Shown one piece after another: positions 13,801-28,800 of a stretch of 64,000 bases of DNA. How positions within the stretch are numbered: the first letter of the stretch is position 1; the number at the start of each line of letters is the position of its first letter. The stretch lies in assembly GCA_023846275.1 (NCBI GenBank), contig CM043875.1, positions 25,958,851-26,022,850 on the forward strand, written 5' to 3'. The position numbers and the translations under genes are program-made. The notes under the pieces are model-generated. The model searched no databases, had not been told where the DNA came from, and saw nothing but the letters and a program-made list of their open reading frames with translations. The stretch comes from Vanilla planifolia (taxonomy: Eukaryota; Streptophyta; Magnoliopsida; Asparagales; Orchidaceae).

Positions 13801-16800
13801 CATTAAACTGTGTTGAAGCAGTATAGATTTTTTATTTGCTCTTCCAACAATTGAATTGATTGAAGGATATCCTGTGAATGTCATAGAAATGTTCGCATGT
13901 GCCATTGATGCTAGTTATTTTGATTAAAGTTGCTTCTCTTCCATCATATATTTTCCATTTTTGGTCAGATGATAAACAAACCAAACTTCTATCGTTGTTC
14001 TTTGATTGTCAATAGTGGCCAAAGGGAAACAAATTATTCTTCTTTATTTTTTTACTGAAGTTATATTTATTAGGGCATATGACCACTGCATTGAAATATC
14101 TGTTGAGCTTGTATCTTACAAGTAATCATGATTTGCATCTAGTTTTATCCTTAATCTTATTAAATCAGACATTGCTGATGTAACAAATTTTGTTCATCCT
14201 GGAAGTCCACTTGATGAGGAGGCTGCAGAGAGGGGCACATCGGTGTATCTTGTTGAAAAGAGGATTGATATGCTCCCAAAACCATTGACTGAAGGTAATT
14301 CCTTTTTTGATTACAAGTATTTGTGTGTGTATCCTCAAGGTAGCTTCCACCAAAAAATGACCAATGAGATATAGTCCATGTGATATTACACTTGATCATT
14401 TTTTAAAAAAAATTCACAGGCAAATGAATTATCTTAAATAATAATTTCCTTGTTTCGTCTTTCAATTGTTGCAGACATATGTTCTCTTCGGTCTGATGTT
14501 GAAAGGCTTGCTTTTTCTGTTATTTGGGTATGATTTCTTAGTTTAATTTTTTAACGTTTAGCTCTGTAATAATTTATTAGGAAGTAACGTGTGAGGCAAT
14601 GATTGCAGATTTTGATTGATTTTCTTCATGACAGGAAATGACACCTGATGCGAGGATTTTATCAACGATATACACGAAGAGTGTTATCAAATCTTGTGCA
14701 GCATTGTCTTATGTTGAAGCTCAAGCCCGGATGGATGATAGGTGCTTTATTGTTTGTTCTTCATAAATACTTTGAGTTTTCACTCATCCTTTCTTTTTTT
14801 TGGATTTTACTACTAAGAGAGAATACTGAAAGGTGGCTAAAGGCTTTATTGTTATTCTTAGTTACTGCTATTTTCTATATAATGCGGTCTTTAATCAGTG
14901 TTATAATGCACATTCATAGTCGTTTCTTGTAGTCGCATGATTGATCCATTAACTGCTGATTTGCGCAATTTGAACTCATTAGCAAAGGTTAGCAAAGCTT
15001 TTACAATCCTTAATTCAAAAAGTTTTACTGTATCATTTGATTTTTTTTTTTTTTTGAAAGATATCTGCCTAAGTTGATCAATCATAATTCAGATAATGAG
15101 ACAAAGACGAATTGACAGAGGAGCTCTAACACTTGCTTCAGCAGAAGTTAAGTTCCAGATTGACACAGAAACTCATGATCCTCTGGACATTGGTATTCAA
15201 CTTCTATTGCTATGACCATGTAATGTCTGTGCTACTTCAAGGTTGATTTTTCTTGTTGCTTTTGGCAGGAATGTATCAAATTCGAGAGGCAAATCAAATG
15301 ATTGAGGAATTTATGTTAGCTGCTAATGTTTCTGTTTCAGAGAAGATATTGAAACATTTTCCATTGTGCTCCTTGTTGAGGTTTGCTCACGAATCCTTGT
15401 TACTACTTTATTTTTGCGTTCATTTCTTCTCTAAGGGCTGCTTGGTGTTATGAAAGTTGTTGCAATTAGCAAAGTATGGTTAAGTATATAACCGAAGCGT
15501 CTATTCTACCTCGCCATATCTTATATTTTGTAAGGGTATAGTCCCTTGATTCAAAGCCATGACCTTTGAATTGCATGTTAATAACTTTATCATTGCATCA
15601 AGATCTTGTAATGTTTCCTCTTTCTCTATTTTTGGAGAGTCAGAAATTTTCCTAATGCAAACACAAGTATATGATATTTACTATCTAAGAAATAGATGAT
15701 CAAGTAATTTATCCTTGGTCTATGAAAAGCAGATATTTCTTAAATGCTTTTGTCCAAATTGGATACATATTTGATATCAATAATTCTCAATACTTGGCGA
15801 ACATGTATTTAATATGTCATGGGATTTATCAAATTCAAAAGTTAAACAAATGGATCTATATTCTCTTGTACTTACTAGACACTATTAGATGATACCTTTA
15901 TCATATGTATATTTGTATAGCATGATTAAAAAGTAAAGATAATCCTGTATGGTCATGAAGGAAGAAAGGAAAATAAAGAATCGATTTTCTTCAATATAAT
16001 TTATAAAGTAATCATTTATGACAAACTTCTTTTGATTACTATTTATATAAAATATTAGAATGTAATCTTAACCAAATTGTGATAACCCAATCTCATGTTT
16101 CTTACAAAATTGTCTTTTTGTATATACTAATATGATCTTCTTTTGTTTACATTTATGTTTAATTGTTTTGATCTTATTTAGTTGTCTGAACGTATTTGTA
16201 TCTTGCTTGTGTAACGTTTGTCTTATCCCATTTTAATACTTTTGTATTGTATTCATGCTTCATAGTCCTTGGCTGATGATATTTGTATTGATGTGAAACT
16301 TTTAGGATATTTATTTTGCTCTATTCTCTTCATTAAAGTTGGTGTATTTGATATTTTATCTAGGTTATCATGGCTGATAATATTTCTATTAGTGTTACTG
16401 TTAAGAAGTTGTTCATGGCATAGTTATATTTACTATATCTCTGTTTTGAGTTCATGTTTTGCAGTATCACTTTCTTTGAATAGCTAAACATATGAACTCC
16501 TTGTCCTCCAAACTTGATATAATTTTATCTTTTCTTGATACGTACTAAGGATGTGCCAACATGAGATGTAATGATGTGCTAAAACTATTATGCTCATATG
16601 AAGTTATGGGTGCAAAAATGCTATTAAAACTTTAGTTAATTGCCCTATTGAGATGCGATGCTTGGGTGCTTGAATTTCTGTGTTACTGATTTTCTATACT
16701 GGTTTTATTAGTATCTTCAATATTTCAACAGAAGGGAAGCAACACAAGTTGCTTTGAAATATCGATCAAGTTAAACCATCTGAACCTTAGTGTTCATTGG

Positions 16801-19800
16801 GTTTTCCTTTCTATAGTTCATTAGTCTCTATGCATTGCTTCTTGCTCATATGAAGTTATGGGTGCAAAAATGCTATTAAAACTTTAGTTAATTGCCCTAT
16901 TGAAATGCGATGCTTGGGTGCTTGAATTGCTGTGTTACTGATTTTCTATACTGGTTTCTAGTATCTTCGATATTTCAAGAGAAGGGAAGCAACACAAGTT
17001 GCTTTGAAATATCGATCAAGTTAAACCATCTGAACTTAGTGTTCATTGGGTTTTCCTTTCTATAGTTCATTAGTCTCTATGCATTGCTTCTTGCTCATAT
17101 GAAGTTATGGGTGCAAAAATGCTATTAAAACTTTAGTTAATTGCCCTATTGAAATGCGATGCTTGGGTGCTTGAATTGCTGTGTTACTGATTTTCTATAC
17201 TGGTTTCTAGTATCTTCGATATTTCAAGAGAAGGGAAGCAACACAAGTTGCTTTGAAATATCGATCAAGTTAAACCATCTGAACCTTAGTGTTCATTGGG
17301 TTTTCCTTTCTATAGTTCATTGGGTTTTCCTTTCTATAGTTCATTAGTCTCTATGCATTGCTTCTTGCTCCAAGTAAAAACACTTTATAGTATATTCAGG
17401 TTGCTTGTTCAATTTGGCATAACTTTGTTCGTCAACATGTATCAAGCCTTTACATTTCACATTTGTTGTCAAAGAATGTCTTTGTAGGTTAGCTTTTAGC
17501 AAGCTTGACTGAAAGTTTTACTCGTTTCATAGCAAAAGCAACCTGTCATTATGTGAAGAAAAGCTTGTTATTTAGCATAAACATGATAAATAAGCTGGTC
17601 AGTAGCTCAGGTTAGCTTACCTTTTGACATATCACTTGAAGCCTTTAAATTTGTTACGAAAGATAACTAAAGATATGGTGAAAGAGGCATGGGATTATTC
17701 TACATATAAATTGTTTAAATGTCTCTTTATGGAGTGCTAGTCCAACTTTACAATGAAATGCCAAAGATATCCCAAATACATAGATGCTTATATGATGTCT
17801 GCAAGGGTACGTGGTTTGCTAATGTATGCTTTCATTGTTTACATGATTTGTACTAAAATTTGTAATAATGGTATAGTTTAGCATTATTCCAAAAATCAAC
17901 ATGTTTTTTCATTTACTACCTTAATTAAAAAAATTATTAATAAACAATGTCATAAAGTCTTTCAAGGCTATTGGAACATTCTACTGTTGAAAAACTCGTA
18001 ATCTGGATTCTTGATGTAAATCCCGTATATAGTATAATCTGAAAAAGTTCTGATGAAATCTTAGTCCTTTATAGCCTCTAATTATTACTTCTCAATTCTA
18101 GTAAAAGAAAACAATATCTAGACTCTAAAACTGACTAAAAAAGGCACTTAAAATCTTTGATCTTAATAATGTTTGTTTTTTTCATTTCCACTTCCCATGA
18201 CATGCACGAATTAGAGCTCTTTAAATAATTAATTGCAAACAGCTGGGATGTAAGTTTTTTGATAAGTGATATGTCTAATTATATATATGAATCCCCCTTA
18301 GCCTAATGTGGTGCTAAGTCTAATTAAAGCCGAACTATGAATTGAGTTGTCACATGGTGATGTATTTGCTATTGTAGCATGTTTCTTGAGGCCCCTTGAG
18401 GATGAGCAGTTGTAGGTAGTTTGTTGTGGTTTAATTTTATTTGATATGCATTAAAATCATCCTTTGAGATGCCATCACAAAATGCATGGAAGTTAGTCTC
18501 CCTTTTATCGACTTACAAATTGGTATCTTGAGTATTCATAAGTTGCAAATTGGTATCTTAAAGACTATACCTCTTAAGTATTTATGGTTAGGAAGTATCT
18601 TAAATATAATTAAATTAATTTATAACATTTGGGTTGTAGGTAGATTGTGCTTAATGACCTTGATAAGTGAGTTATAAAGGTTGTGTCTCATGTTATAATC
18701 ATATTTGTATCATAGGTATTAATAAAATTTACTAAAGACTAAAAGTGGGGAATGCCTTTGGGTACCTTGATTGATTAAAAAAATGGTCATACTCTTTTAT
18801 ATATATAACAGGTAAAAATTATGAAAATGATAATAAAAATTATGAATCTGATGCAAATTCTAATATTGAGGATACATGATATTTGAAAGATGAGTACTAG
18901 TATTCTGCTAACGAGGAAAATGGCAAAGATAATGAGAATAATCATTCTATTTGATGATAATAATTATATAGAAGATAACAATAATAAAAACGAATGCTTT
19001 AACAATAATAAAACCCATTATAAGAAATCTAATACTAAGCAACCTAGCACTCTGAATTGCTTTGTACCAAAACGTTTATGTAGGATTATCATAAATAAAA
19101 ATTTTTTAGCTTAATAAAAATAAAGAGTTTAGAAAATAGTATTTTCAACCTACTCAATGAATAAATGCCTAATACATAAAAAGATATTATCAAGAAATGG
19201 AAAATCGGACTCTTAATGGTATACCTGAAATCAATATAAGTGATTATGAGGTAAGTAGCTCAAAAATCAACTATGAAATAATAAAAAAGTTTAAATATAC
19301 GAATAAAACAAAATTATTATAAAAAACTAAGTAGACAAATCTTAGTTAAGAAATTAGCCACAATTGAGAAAAAAAATTATTAAATATAAAACTAGAACAT
19401 AATAAAAATTTCATGATAGATCACATAATATCCTTTGTAAAATAGATCAAAGATATTAGAGAAAAGATGTGAGTAATAGTAAGTTATTGACATATGTGTC
19501 TCACACATTTGAGAATATAGTATTACTTAAAGAAAAAAATAATAGAAATAAATAAAAATCTAGACATCAATGAATCATTAAAAGAAAATAATAGAATATT
19601 TAAATTTGATGCATCGTAATTTGTTTCAATGTTAATATTAGATACTACTATTAAATCGTATGATAATCATGAATTATCTAAAAGATAAAATAATAATAAT
19701 AATAACTAAATTGTTGAGGAACTTTAGAAAGTGATAAATCATTTAAAACTATATGTTATACAGGAAATAAAGTTTGATAAAATAAAAGTTTTTGATAATT

Positions 19801-22800
19801 ATCTAAAATTTTAAAAATCTCTCTTTAGGTGGTATGCTAAAAGCTATCTGTATCAATAATTTATTAATAATTAATTAATATTATATACCAAATAATAATA
19901 ATAAAAATTATAAAGAAACAAGAAGTCTTTAATCTAGATTTTGGAATTAGTTGATATTATAGAAAACTTATGGATAATTTGTATTTCTTTTTAACAATAA
20001 TTAAAAATTATATCTCAGGATTCTTAATATAAAAATATTAAATTATTAACTCAAGTAGAAAGGCATGATATTAATGATTCAATAGTCAAAGAAATTTTAA
20101 TAGAAAAAATAGAAAGAATAATAATAGAACTTGTGGAAGAAAATAATTTATTAAACCAATTACATAATACACAAAAACTCTAATAAGTGTTTTAGAGAAG
20201 TTATTAAATTCTTTAAAGAAGAAAAATTAACTAATAAAATAAATAAAGATTATGAGCATAATTTAGAAGAAAATATCTCCGCAATAATGAAATCATTTCA
20301 AATACTATAGATATCAGGTCTAAATAAAATTAAAATAGAAAGGTTGAAATAAATAGTTTAAAATTCATTCATGAATAAATATCAATCAATAATCAAAATT
20401 ATATATCAATAATGATATATAACAATATAAGAAAATCCAAGAATCAAGTGTTTTATAAAGTAGCTACCAACTTTATAGATAAAGAAAGGTGGGAAAATTA
20501 GCTTCCCTCACAACAAATATTAGTACAATTAAAACGCCTAAGGCAATATGCGAAGCAATACATCTTAAAAGGAAAGCCTTTTAAACTGAACTTATAATAA
20601 ATTGTGTTTCAATATTCATGAAAAATAGGTTGAATTCTCATTCAAATGACTTAAGCAAGGGGATTCTGGAAAGAAATTAGGAAAAAAATAGAACTAAAAG
20701 TTATTAATTAGTTTAGATGAATTTAAAAATTTTGGTTCAAAAGAAAAGTATAAACTAATCACAAACACAACAAATAAATTAATATCCTTAAAATGCTAGT
20801 TACAAAAGAATTAAAATAATAATCAAATATAAATCTATTAATAACTTTATTTGTAGAGAGAACATCTTTTTAGAAATGCTATTTTAATATGTAATATTGA
20901 GATCCTAATTATTATGTGTTTGAATCATTTTCTAATTTATCTAAAAAATTATGCTAAGAAAAGCAATGCATATAAACTTAGGCTCAGGTCAAACAAATTA
21001 CTTAATTGAAAAAGTTAATTTCATAAATTTACAAGAAATATCAAAATTGAATAATATATCTATTCAAATTATAATAGATAACAACTTCCTAAATGTAATT
21101 ATAAAAATTCAGTTAAGAGGAGTTATCTTTTTAAAATTAATTATAGAAATAGTCAATTATTGACTATCTAATCTCCTACCAAATAAGTAACAAAAAAATA
21201 TTAAACTCATAATATTTTAGGTTGATATTATTAGAAATTTTATTATTAATAAATAAATAAATAAAATAACAATCTTATAAAATTTTATTTTAAAAATTCA
21301 TTGCTAGAACATTCAAGAAAATAAATTTCTAAGGATTGGATGATCTTAACTTATATTAAACTATATAGTAAAAAACAAGTAGTTGATAGATACAAAACTA
21401 TCCTTCATAATATTGGGAACGAAATAAAAATTCTTTTTCAAATATTTCTTTCTTTCTAAAGTAAATTTAAGTTTACTAATTTACAACAATTTCTTGTAAT
21501 TTATAACAATCAAAAAATCTGTTTATTAAGAATAAGTTTCTTTATATTAGATTAACATTCTTTATTGTCTTTGGATAAAAGCTCGGTTTTCTCCTTATTG
21601 TCAACCATCCTCTACTTATATGAGAGGCTCGAGCCCATTTTGGGTTTCGTTTCTATTTATTCATAAACTTTATTTTAATTATGGACCTTATCCAACTCAA
21701 ATAATATTTAGATTGTATCGTAAGTTGTATTAAGGGTCCAATCATAAGCTCAATTATTGATCCTTGTCATATATTTTCAAAATTCTTCAAAAAACAAATT
21801 AATTTCTAACTTAATATATAAGAGGGCAACAAAGTTTAGTACCCTCTTTAAATTTAAGGAACAAAATATATTCCTAAAATTGATTTAGATCATTCAAATA
21901 TCAAGTTTAGCAAATTTTGGAACTAGCTCAAATATTTAAATTTAATTATATGTTCTGATAATTGGCATCTTCCATCAGCACAACATTATTTTCCAATTTA
22001 AAATTTTATTTTTGAAATATTTGTTTCTAAATTTTCAAACAAATAGATTTCAAACAATTACATAAAGTTTAGGATCATTAAATTGCGTCTGTGCTTTTTA
22101 CAAAAAATTAGCAAATGTTTTTATATTATTTAACTTAAAGAAAATCCTATTAGCTTATGGATTGCTATAACATATGAAAATATTAAAAGGACATGATCTT
22201 TCTTATTTTTCAACAAATTATTAGACTTAATTATTGAATCAAATGTCTTAAAAATTGTTTTAGTAATACTTTGAACTATTAATTATCAATCTATACAATT
22301 AGAATATTACATGATTATATCATTTTGTTCCTAAAATATTTGTTATTAACTTAAAAATTATGTCTTTTAATTGTTTATGTTTTATTTATTAAATAACCTA
22401 TAGATAATTATCTATCATTTAATATCTCTAAAACAAAGTGCCTTCAAAGTACTATTCACCTTAGGGACATGACTGAGCAATGAAAGGGTGTGTGGTATTA
22501 CCTTTAATATAAAGAGAAAGCAATCTAAATATTTATTGGTATGAATACTCTTTTATAAAGGATAAAGAAAAATCAAATGTTGAAATTATGATATCATCAT
22601 TTTTTTATTTCAAATATTTTTTTTCTAACTTAAGGGATTGACGATATATGGGATAATCATAATTATGGTATAAAAATTTATGGTAGCATCCATGATGAAG
22701 TGGTGAATCATCTTTTATAGAACAAACTATGGATATTCTTTCTATCCAAGATATTTTTGAGACTAATAAGCCTTTTTATTTTACTAAAAACATTCAAGAG

Positions 22801-25800
22801 ATAATATTTTGTATATTCTTTCTATCCAAGATATTTTTGAGACTAATAAGCCTTTTTATTTTACTAAAAACATTCAAGAGATAATATTTTGTATTAATTT
22901 TGAAAGTTTAAAAATTAAAACATTCTTTGGGAATATCACATGAGATATAAAATAAAGATATATTAAAAACATTTATGTCTCTCTAATTTTGGACAAAATA
23001 AGATAATAATGAAATTCATGTGAAAAGATTTTAAAGTGATAGATATTGAGTACTATTACTATTAAGATAATACTTCAATAATATCTAGCAAAATATTAGT
23101 TAATGTGTTCCTAAATTACTATAAATAGGAATAAGTCTTTTTAATTATAAAAGAATTTTTTATTAAGATCTTGAACTTGTTTATAATTATTGGAATTATA
23201 TTTTGGTAATCACTAAAATAATATTTATTAAAAACCATAGAAGAACTCATTCATGTTTTATAAATATAAAGCCTTAGTATTGAAAAAGAAAATTTCTTTA
23301 TATTTATATGAATGGTGAAACAAATTTAGGATAAAATTAGTACTAATCTATAAAACTACAAGATTATTATAACTAGTGACTTTTAACCTAAGGATTGATA
23401 AAATTAGAAATACTATCTTGATAAATAGATAATGTTTTTTATATTGTTTTATTGAATATAAGATTTCATGTCTATGGTTAAAGATGGTGGAATGCAATCG
23501 AGATATTTTGAATAAAAATAATAGTAATGACAATAATATCAATAATAACAATAACAATGCCAACACTAACAACTCAAGAAATAATAGTGCAAGCAATAAT
23601 GTGAGGGATCGAGCTCGTATTATTTGCAGAAAAATATATGGTGCATTATTGGGGTTTACTGACATGGGTGAGAAGGAATGGAGATGGTGCACTCCCTAGC
23701 CTTGGCAAAAAATTATTTGGCTTGCGACCTTAACCTTTCGTATGAATAAGTCTTGTTTCAAGTTGTATGACATTACTTGAATCACTAAGAATATTATTTT
23801 GCATTACTTGTGCCATTTTTCTCTCTTCCTTTTTTTGTTGTATGATTATGAATCTTTTCTCAGCTTTTATGATAATTACGCAAGTATTTGATAATGTAAT
23901 AAAGCTTTCAATTTTTTGTTTTATTTTATTTTATTATCTTTTTTCTATCTTTGCCTAGTTTAAAAATCTTCGAGGGCATTACTAGTTCTAAAAAAGTGCA
24001 TATTTTAATCTTATAGCATTACCACAATAATGGGTCCCATTTACACCAATGAGCCTTAATGACTTTATGGGTCCTAGTTACATTATTTGGCCCCACCCGT
24101 TAGTGCAAGCTACTTACTCTCTCTTTTGAGGGTAGAGCTACTCAATCCCCCTAAGCCAACGACTAAGATTTGAAACCATGACCTACTCTAATACAAAGTT
24201 TAAGCTAAACAAAAATAGAAAAAGGATAATTGAATGAGATGAAGTAGAGAATTTATATTCTCAAGTACTTGCATGATAGAAAACAAATAATGAAATAAGT
24301 TAAAGAAAAATGTTAAAAGTTTTATTATATTTTAAAATACTTAAATAATTATTATAGAAGTTAATAAAAACTTTATATTCACACTCTTATAACAAATAAA
24401 AGATGAAAGAAAAGTAGTACAAACAATACTAAGTGATATTTTCAATGATTTAAGTAATGCCAAATAGCGTGAAAGAAGACTTATGGGAAGTGATGAGGTC
24501 GGACACCAAATAATTTTTCATTAGGTCTACAGAGATTTCTTTCTCAGTTGATAAGTTTTGCATTCTACCTATGTCCAATTTTGCACAACCTTGTTATTAG
24601 GCTCTGATCACCATATATTTTTTTTGTGGTAATACAAGCATAGCCCCCAATGTTATTACTTATACTATTATTGTTTGAACTATTGCTATTGATATTATTG
24701 TTGCTATTATTGATATTATTATTATTATTGTTATATTTATTGTAAGCATTATTGTTTTTATTTTAGATTATATGATTTAATATTAAGTTTATTATTGCAC
24801 TTACACTTATTAAGTTACTAATATTGTTGTATTTAGTGAGATTCTTTTTATAATGATAGTCCCCATCATATTGTTATAATAGGATTCTTTCTTAGACATG
24901 TTCTTATAGTAAGATTCTTAAGTGGTAGCACTATTGTTTTAAGTAGTGGTATTATTGTCATATTAGTTTGCATTATTCAAGCTACTTTTGTGAATAGTCA
25001 CTATTGATAGTGGCTTTAATGAGTGATGGTCACCATTGTTATATTCTTGATAGATTCCTTGCATTATTGGAGGGCTTATTTATGAGTGGTTTTTCCAATA
25101 ATTTGGAAATTATCGATACAGTTTTGTGACACCATTGTGTCTCTCAAGTCACATTATTTTTTATTTGCCTTCATCTTCTATGATTGGTTATGTTTGTAAT
25201 TGCATTTTGTCCACTAGTTAGAGTTGTATACATAGAAACAAGCTCATAGGTTATATGTGTGGTATCAAAATATTTGTTTATGTTTAGCTCTTTAGTTTAG
25301 TCCTAACCAATATCTATATTGCTTGTTAGTGATATTTTAGATTTTGTAAAGGATATTGCTTTCTTAATTTCACTTTTAATTTTGCAGGAATAGGATTTTT
25401 CCTAAGTTCTATCACATTCTAAAGAATCTCGATTGTATTCCACTATTCATGACCATATCTATAGAATCTTATATTTAGTAAAAAAAAAAAGCATAAAAAA
25501 TGTTATCTATTTATTAATTTAATATTTCTAATATTTCTAATCCATGGGCTAAACATAAATCACTTATTATAGTAATCCTGTAATTCTACGGGCAATATTA
25601 CTAATTCTATCCCAAATTTGTTCCATCATTTGTAGAAATATAAATGATTTTCTTTTTTTTAGTATTACAGATTTTATATTTATCAATCATGAATGAGTCT
25701 TTTTTTTAATTTTTCATATATATAACTTCAGTGATTATTGATATATAATCCCAAAAATTATATAGTTAAAATTCTCAATAGAAAAATTTTTTATATTTAA

Positions 25801-28800
25801 AAATATTTATCCCTTATTTATATAGTGATTTAGGAGCTTATTAATTGACATTTTGTTAGATATTATTGAAGTTTTATCATAATTATAGTAGTATTCAATA
25901 TCTATTGCTTTTAGATCTTTTAACACAGTAGTTATTATTATTCTATTTTGTTATGATTTATAATTACATGGAATATTTCTAATATATCTTTTATATCTCA
26001 TGTAGTATTTTGAAAAAATATTCTTACTTTCAAAATTTCAAGCTTAATAGGATGTATTATCTTTTAAATATTTTTGGTAAAATAATAAGGTTTATTTCTC
26101 TAAAAAATGTTTTAAGTAGAAAGAATATCCTTTTGCTTAGTAGAACATGATTCACCCTCTTCTTCGTTGGGGTTGTCATAACTTTTTATATTATAATTTT
26201 CATTATCTTGTGCATAATCAATCTCTTGTGTTTGAATAGATATCTTCATAATAGAAGATGAATGCCATAATTTTCACGTTTGATTTTTCTTTATCTTTGT
26301 AAAAGAGAATCTATATCGATAAGCATTTGAATTTCTTTTTCCTTGTATCGAAGATGGTGGCATATGTCCCTTTGTTGCCCACGAGCATTTTCGCTAAACG
26401 AATAGTGTTTTGAAGTCATTTTATTTTAGAGATGTCAAGTGATGGATGATTATCTATTGATCTTTTTATTAAAAAAGACAGACAATTAGAAGACAAATAT
26501 TTTTTAAGTTAATAACAATATTTTAAGAACAAAATGATGTAATAATGAAGGATTTTAATTATTGAAACAATAATTAATAGTTCAAAATTTTATTAAAATT
26601 ATGTTTAAGATATTTGATTCAATATATAAGACTAATAATTTTCTTAAAAATAAGAAGGTCCATATCTTTTGATTTTTTCATAAACATTTTGTAGTGTAAT
26701 TCATGAACTAATAAGGTTTTTTTAAAATTAAATAATATAGCATCATCTATTAAATTTTTGTAAAAGTATTTTATATAATTTAATGATGTTAAAATCTTTT
26801 GCAATTGTTTGAGGTCTATTTTATTTGGAATTTTAGAATCAAATATTTTAAAAGATGAATTCTTCAAATTAATTTGAAAAATAACATTGTGTTTGTGGAG
26901 GATCTCAATTGTTAAAATATCTAATTAAATTTAAATGTTTGAGTTGGCTAAAATAATTGGTTATTTGTGAGATCTAAGTTAATTTTTAAAAAATTATTTA
27001 ATGCTTTACATTTAAAGACAATAGTAAATTTTTTCCCTCTTATCTTTTAATGTGTATATTGGCAAAATTGGATCCATTGAATTTTAATTAAAATTACCAA
27101 AAAGAACTCATTTATATCAAGTTGGAAATGAATTTGTTTCTCAAATAATTTAAAAGCATATGATAATGGCTAAGCCCATAATTTAGCTTATGATTGAATC
27201 CTTTATATAACTTATGATATAATCTAGATACCGTGTTATTTGCATAAGAGTTGTTAGAAAATGAGAGTGAGATGGCTACACAAAAAGAGCTGGATTATAG
27301 TAATCGTAATCTCAAAAGTAATAAAAATATCAAAAATCTTTTGAGATTCTTGATTATAATTATATTTATGAATCTTAATTAAAAAACTTTTGATAACTTT
27401 GAAATTTTTGTGTGAGAAATACAATAAAGTGCACAAGATATTTTTAGATGATTTAATTCAAAATTGAATCTATGTTGACCCTACAATCAAAAGGCTATGC
27501 AAATCATAGAAATGTTATTTACAATAACAGATAAGAAAAACCCCACCTTCATCCAAAGGAGCTTAAAAATATTGAGTCAAAGTGCCCTAGAAAGAACCAA
27601 GCCAAAAGACCTTATAAAATTAGGCTAAAGAACCTTATAATTATAGGCTGATAAACTTTACAAGATGGTCAAATGAGTAGTAAAAGAACTAAATATTAAG
27701 TTTCGACAATGGGACAAAAGAATAAAATAAAGCTTATAAATATAAAATCTTATAACTCATAAAATAATCAAGAGAAACACTAAATTGTAGTTAAAATAAC
27801 TTAAAATTGACATTCAACTTTACTCAATGTGAAAAAATCTTGTTAGAATGTTGAGAATGATGAAGAATATTTTCGCTTTATTTCTCTAATGAAAGATATG
27901 ATCTTCAAGCATAAATGCTTCTAAAAGATTGCTATTAACCATTACATTTTGTTTGAACATTTTTATAGACATTTAGGAAGGCTTTCAGTGACTTTAAACA
28001 CCCATAATTGCTCTCTAATAGCCATATTCTTATATTCCAAATTCTAGCCAAACTATCATCACTAATAGAAAATGAAACAACTATATTATATGTTTTATGG
28101 ATATTGTACTATATGTTAACTCCTATTTTATACTAATAGTGTTGTAAATTAAATATTAACACATCATACTTAATTCTTTGATTTTACTTATTTTATAATC
28201 CCTACACTTAATAAACTAAACTTACTATATATTAAATAGTAAAGTATTGTATGCAATCATCATGTTTCAAGTTAAGCATTCAGTACACCATTCATTCCTC
28301 CTACGTATGAAGTTATTTGAATTGGACATACTGTATATTAAAAATAATATACCATATACAAAGCTTTAAATCAGTTTTTTGCTCAGTGTACTATTCTCTT
28401 AACCTAATCTAGTATACTTTAGAGAATATATTGTACATTATTGTCAATTTTACTCATTTTTAAGATTATATGTTCTAGATATTTTGAACATATTTAGTGA
28501 CTGTTAAGTGAGAAAATATATATTAATGTTTTTCTTAAGTTTATCTAAATACTTAAGAAATTTGTTATCTCATACATTTAAAGTCTCATTATTCATTCTG
28601 GTATCTCAAAAATATTGTTATGAATCTAAACATACTAAAAACCAAAACATATAACTTCACAAAAACTTTTTCATCAATGAAATTTGATACTAATTACATT
28701 CCCATCAAATACTGCCAAATAGTCCTATGAGTAATTATCAAATTCTTCAAATTGTTTATTTATATAATCTTGAGATGCATATTTTAAAACATTTAAGAAA

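Noticed and set aside
16591..17366. CRISPR-like array
   Set aside because: Units are about 250 bases, contiguous and without spacers, in a plant intron. It is a tandem repeat.
24601..24613. Fragment of a tRNA gene
   Set aside because: Only the 3'-terminal complement is present, with no cloverleaf or A/B boxes. A primer-binding site explains it.
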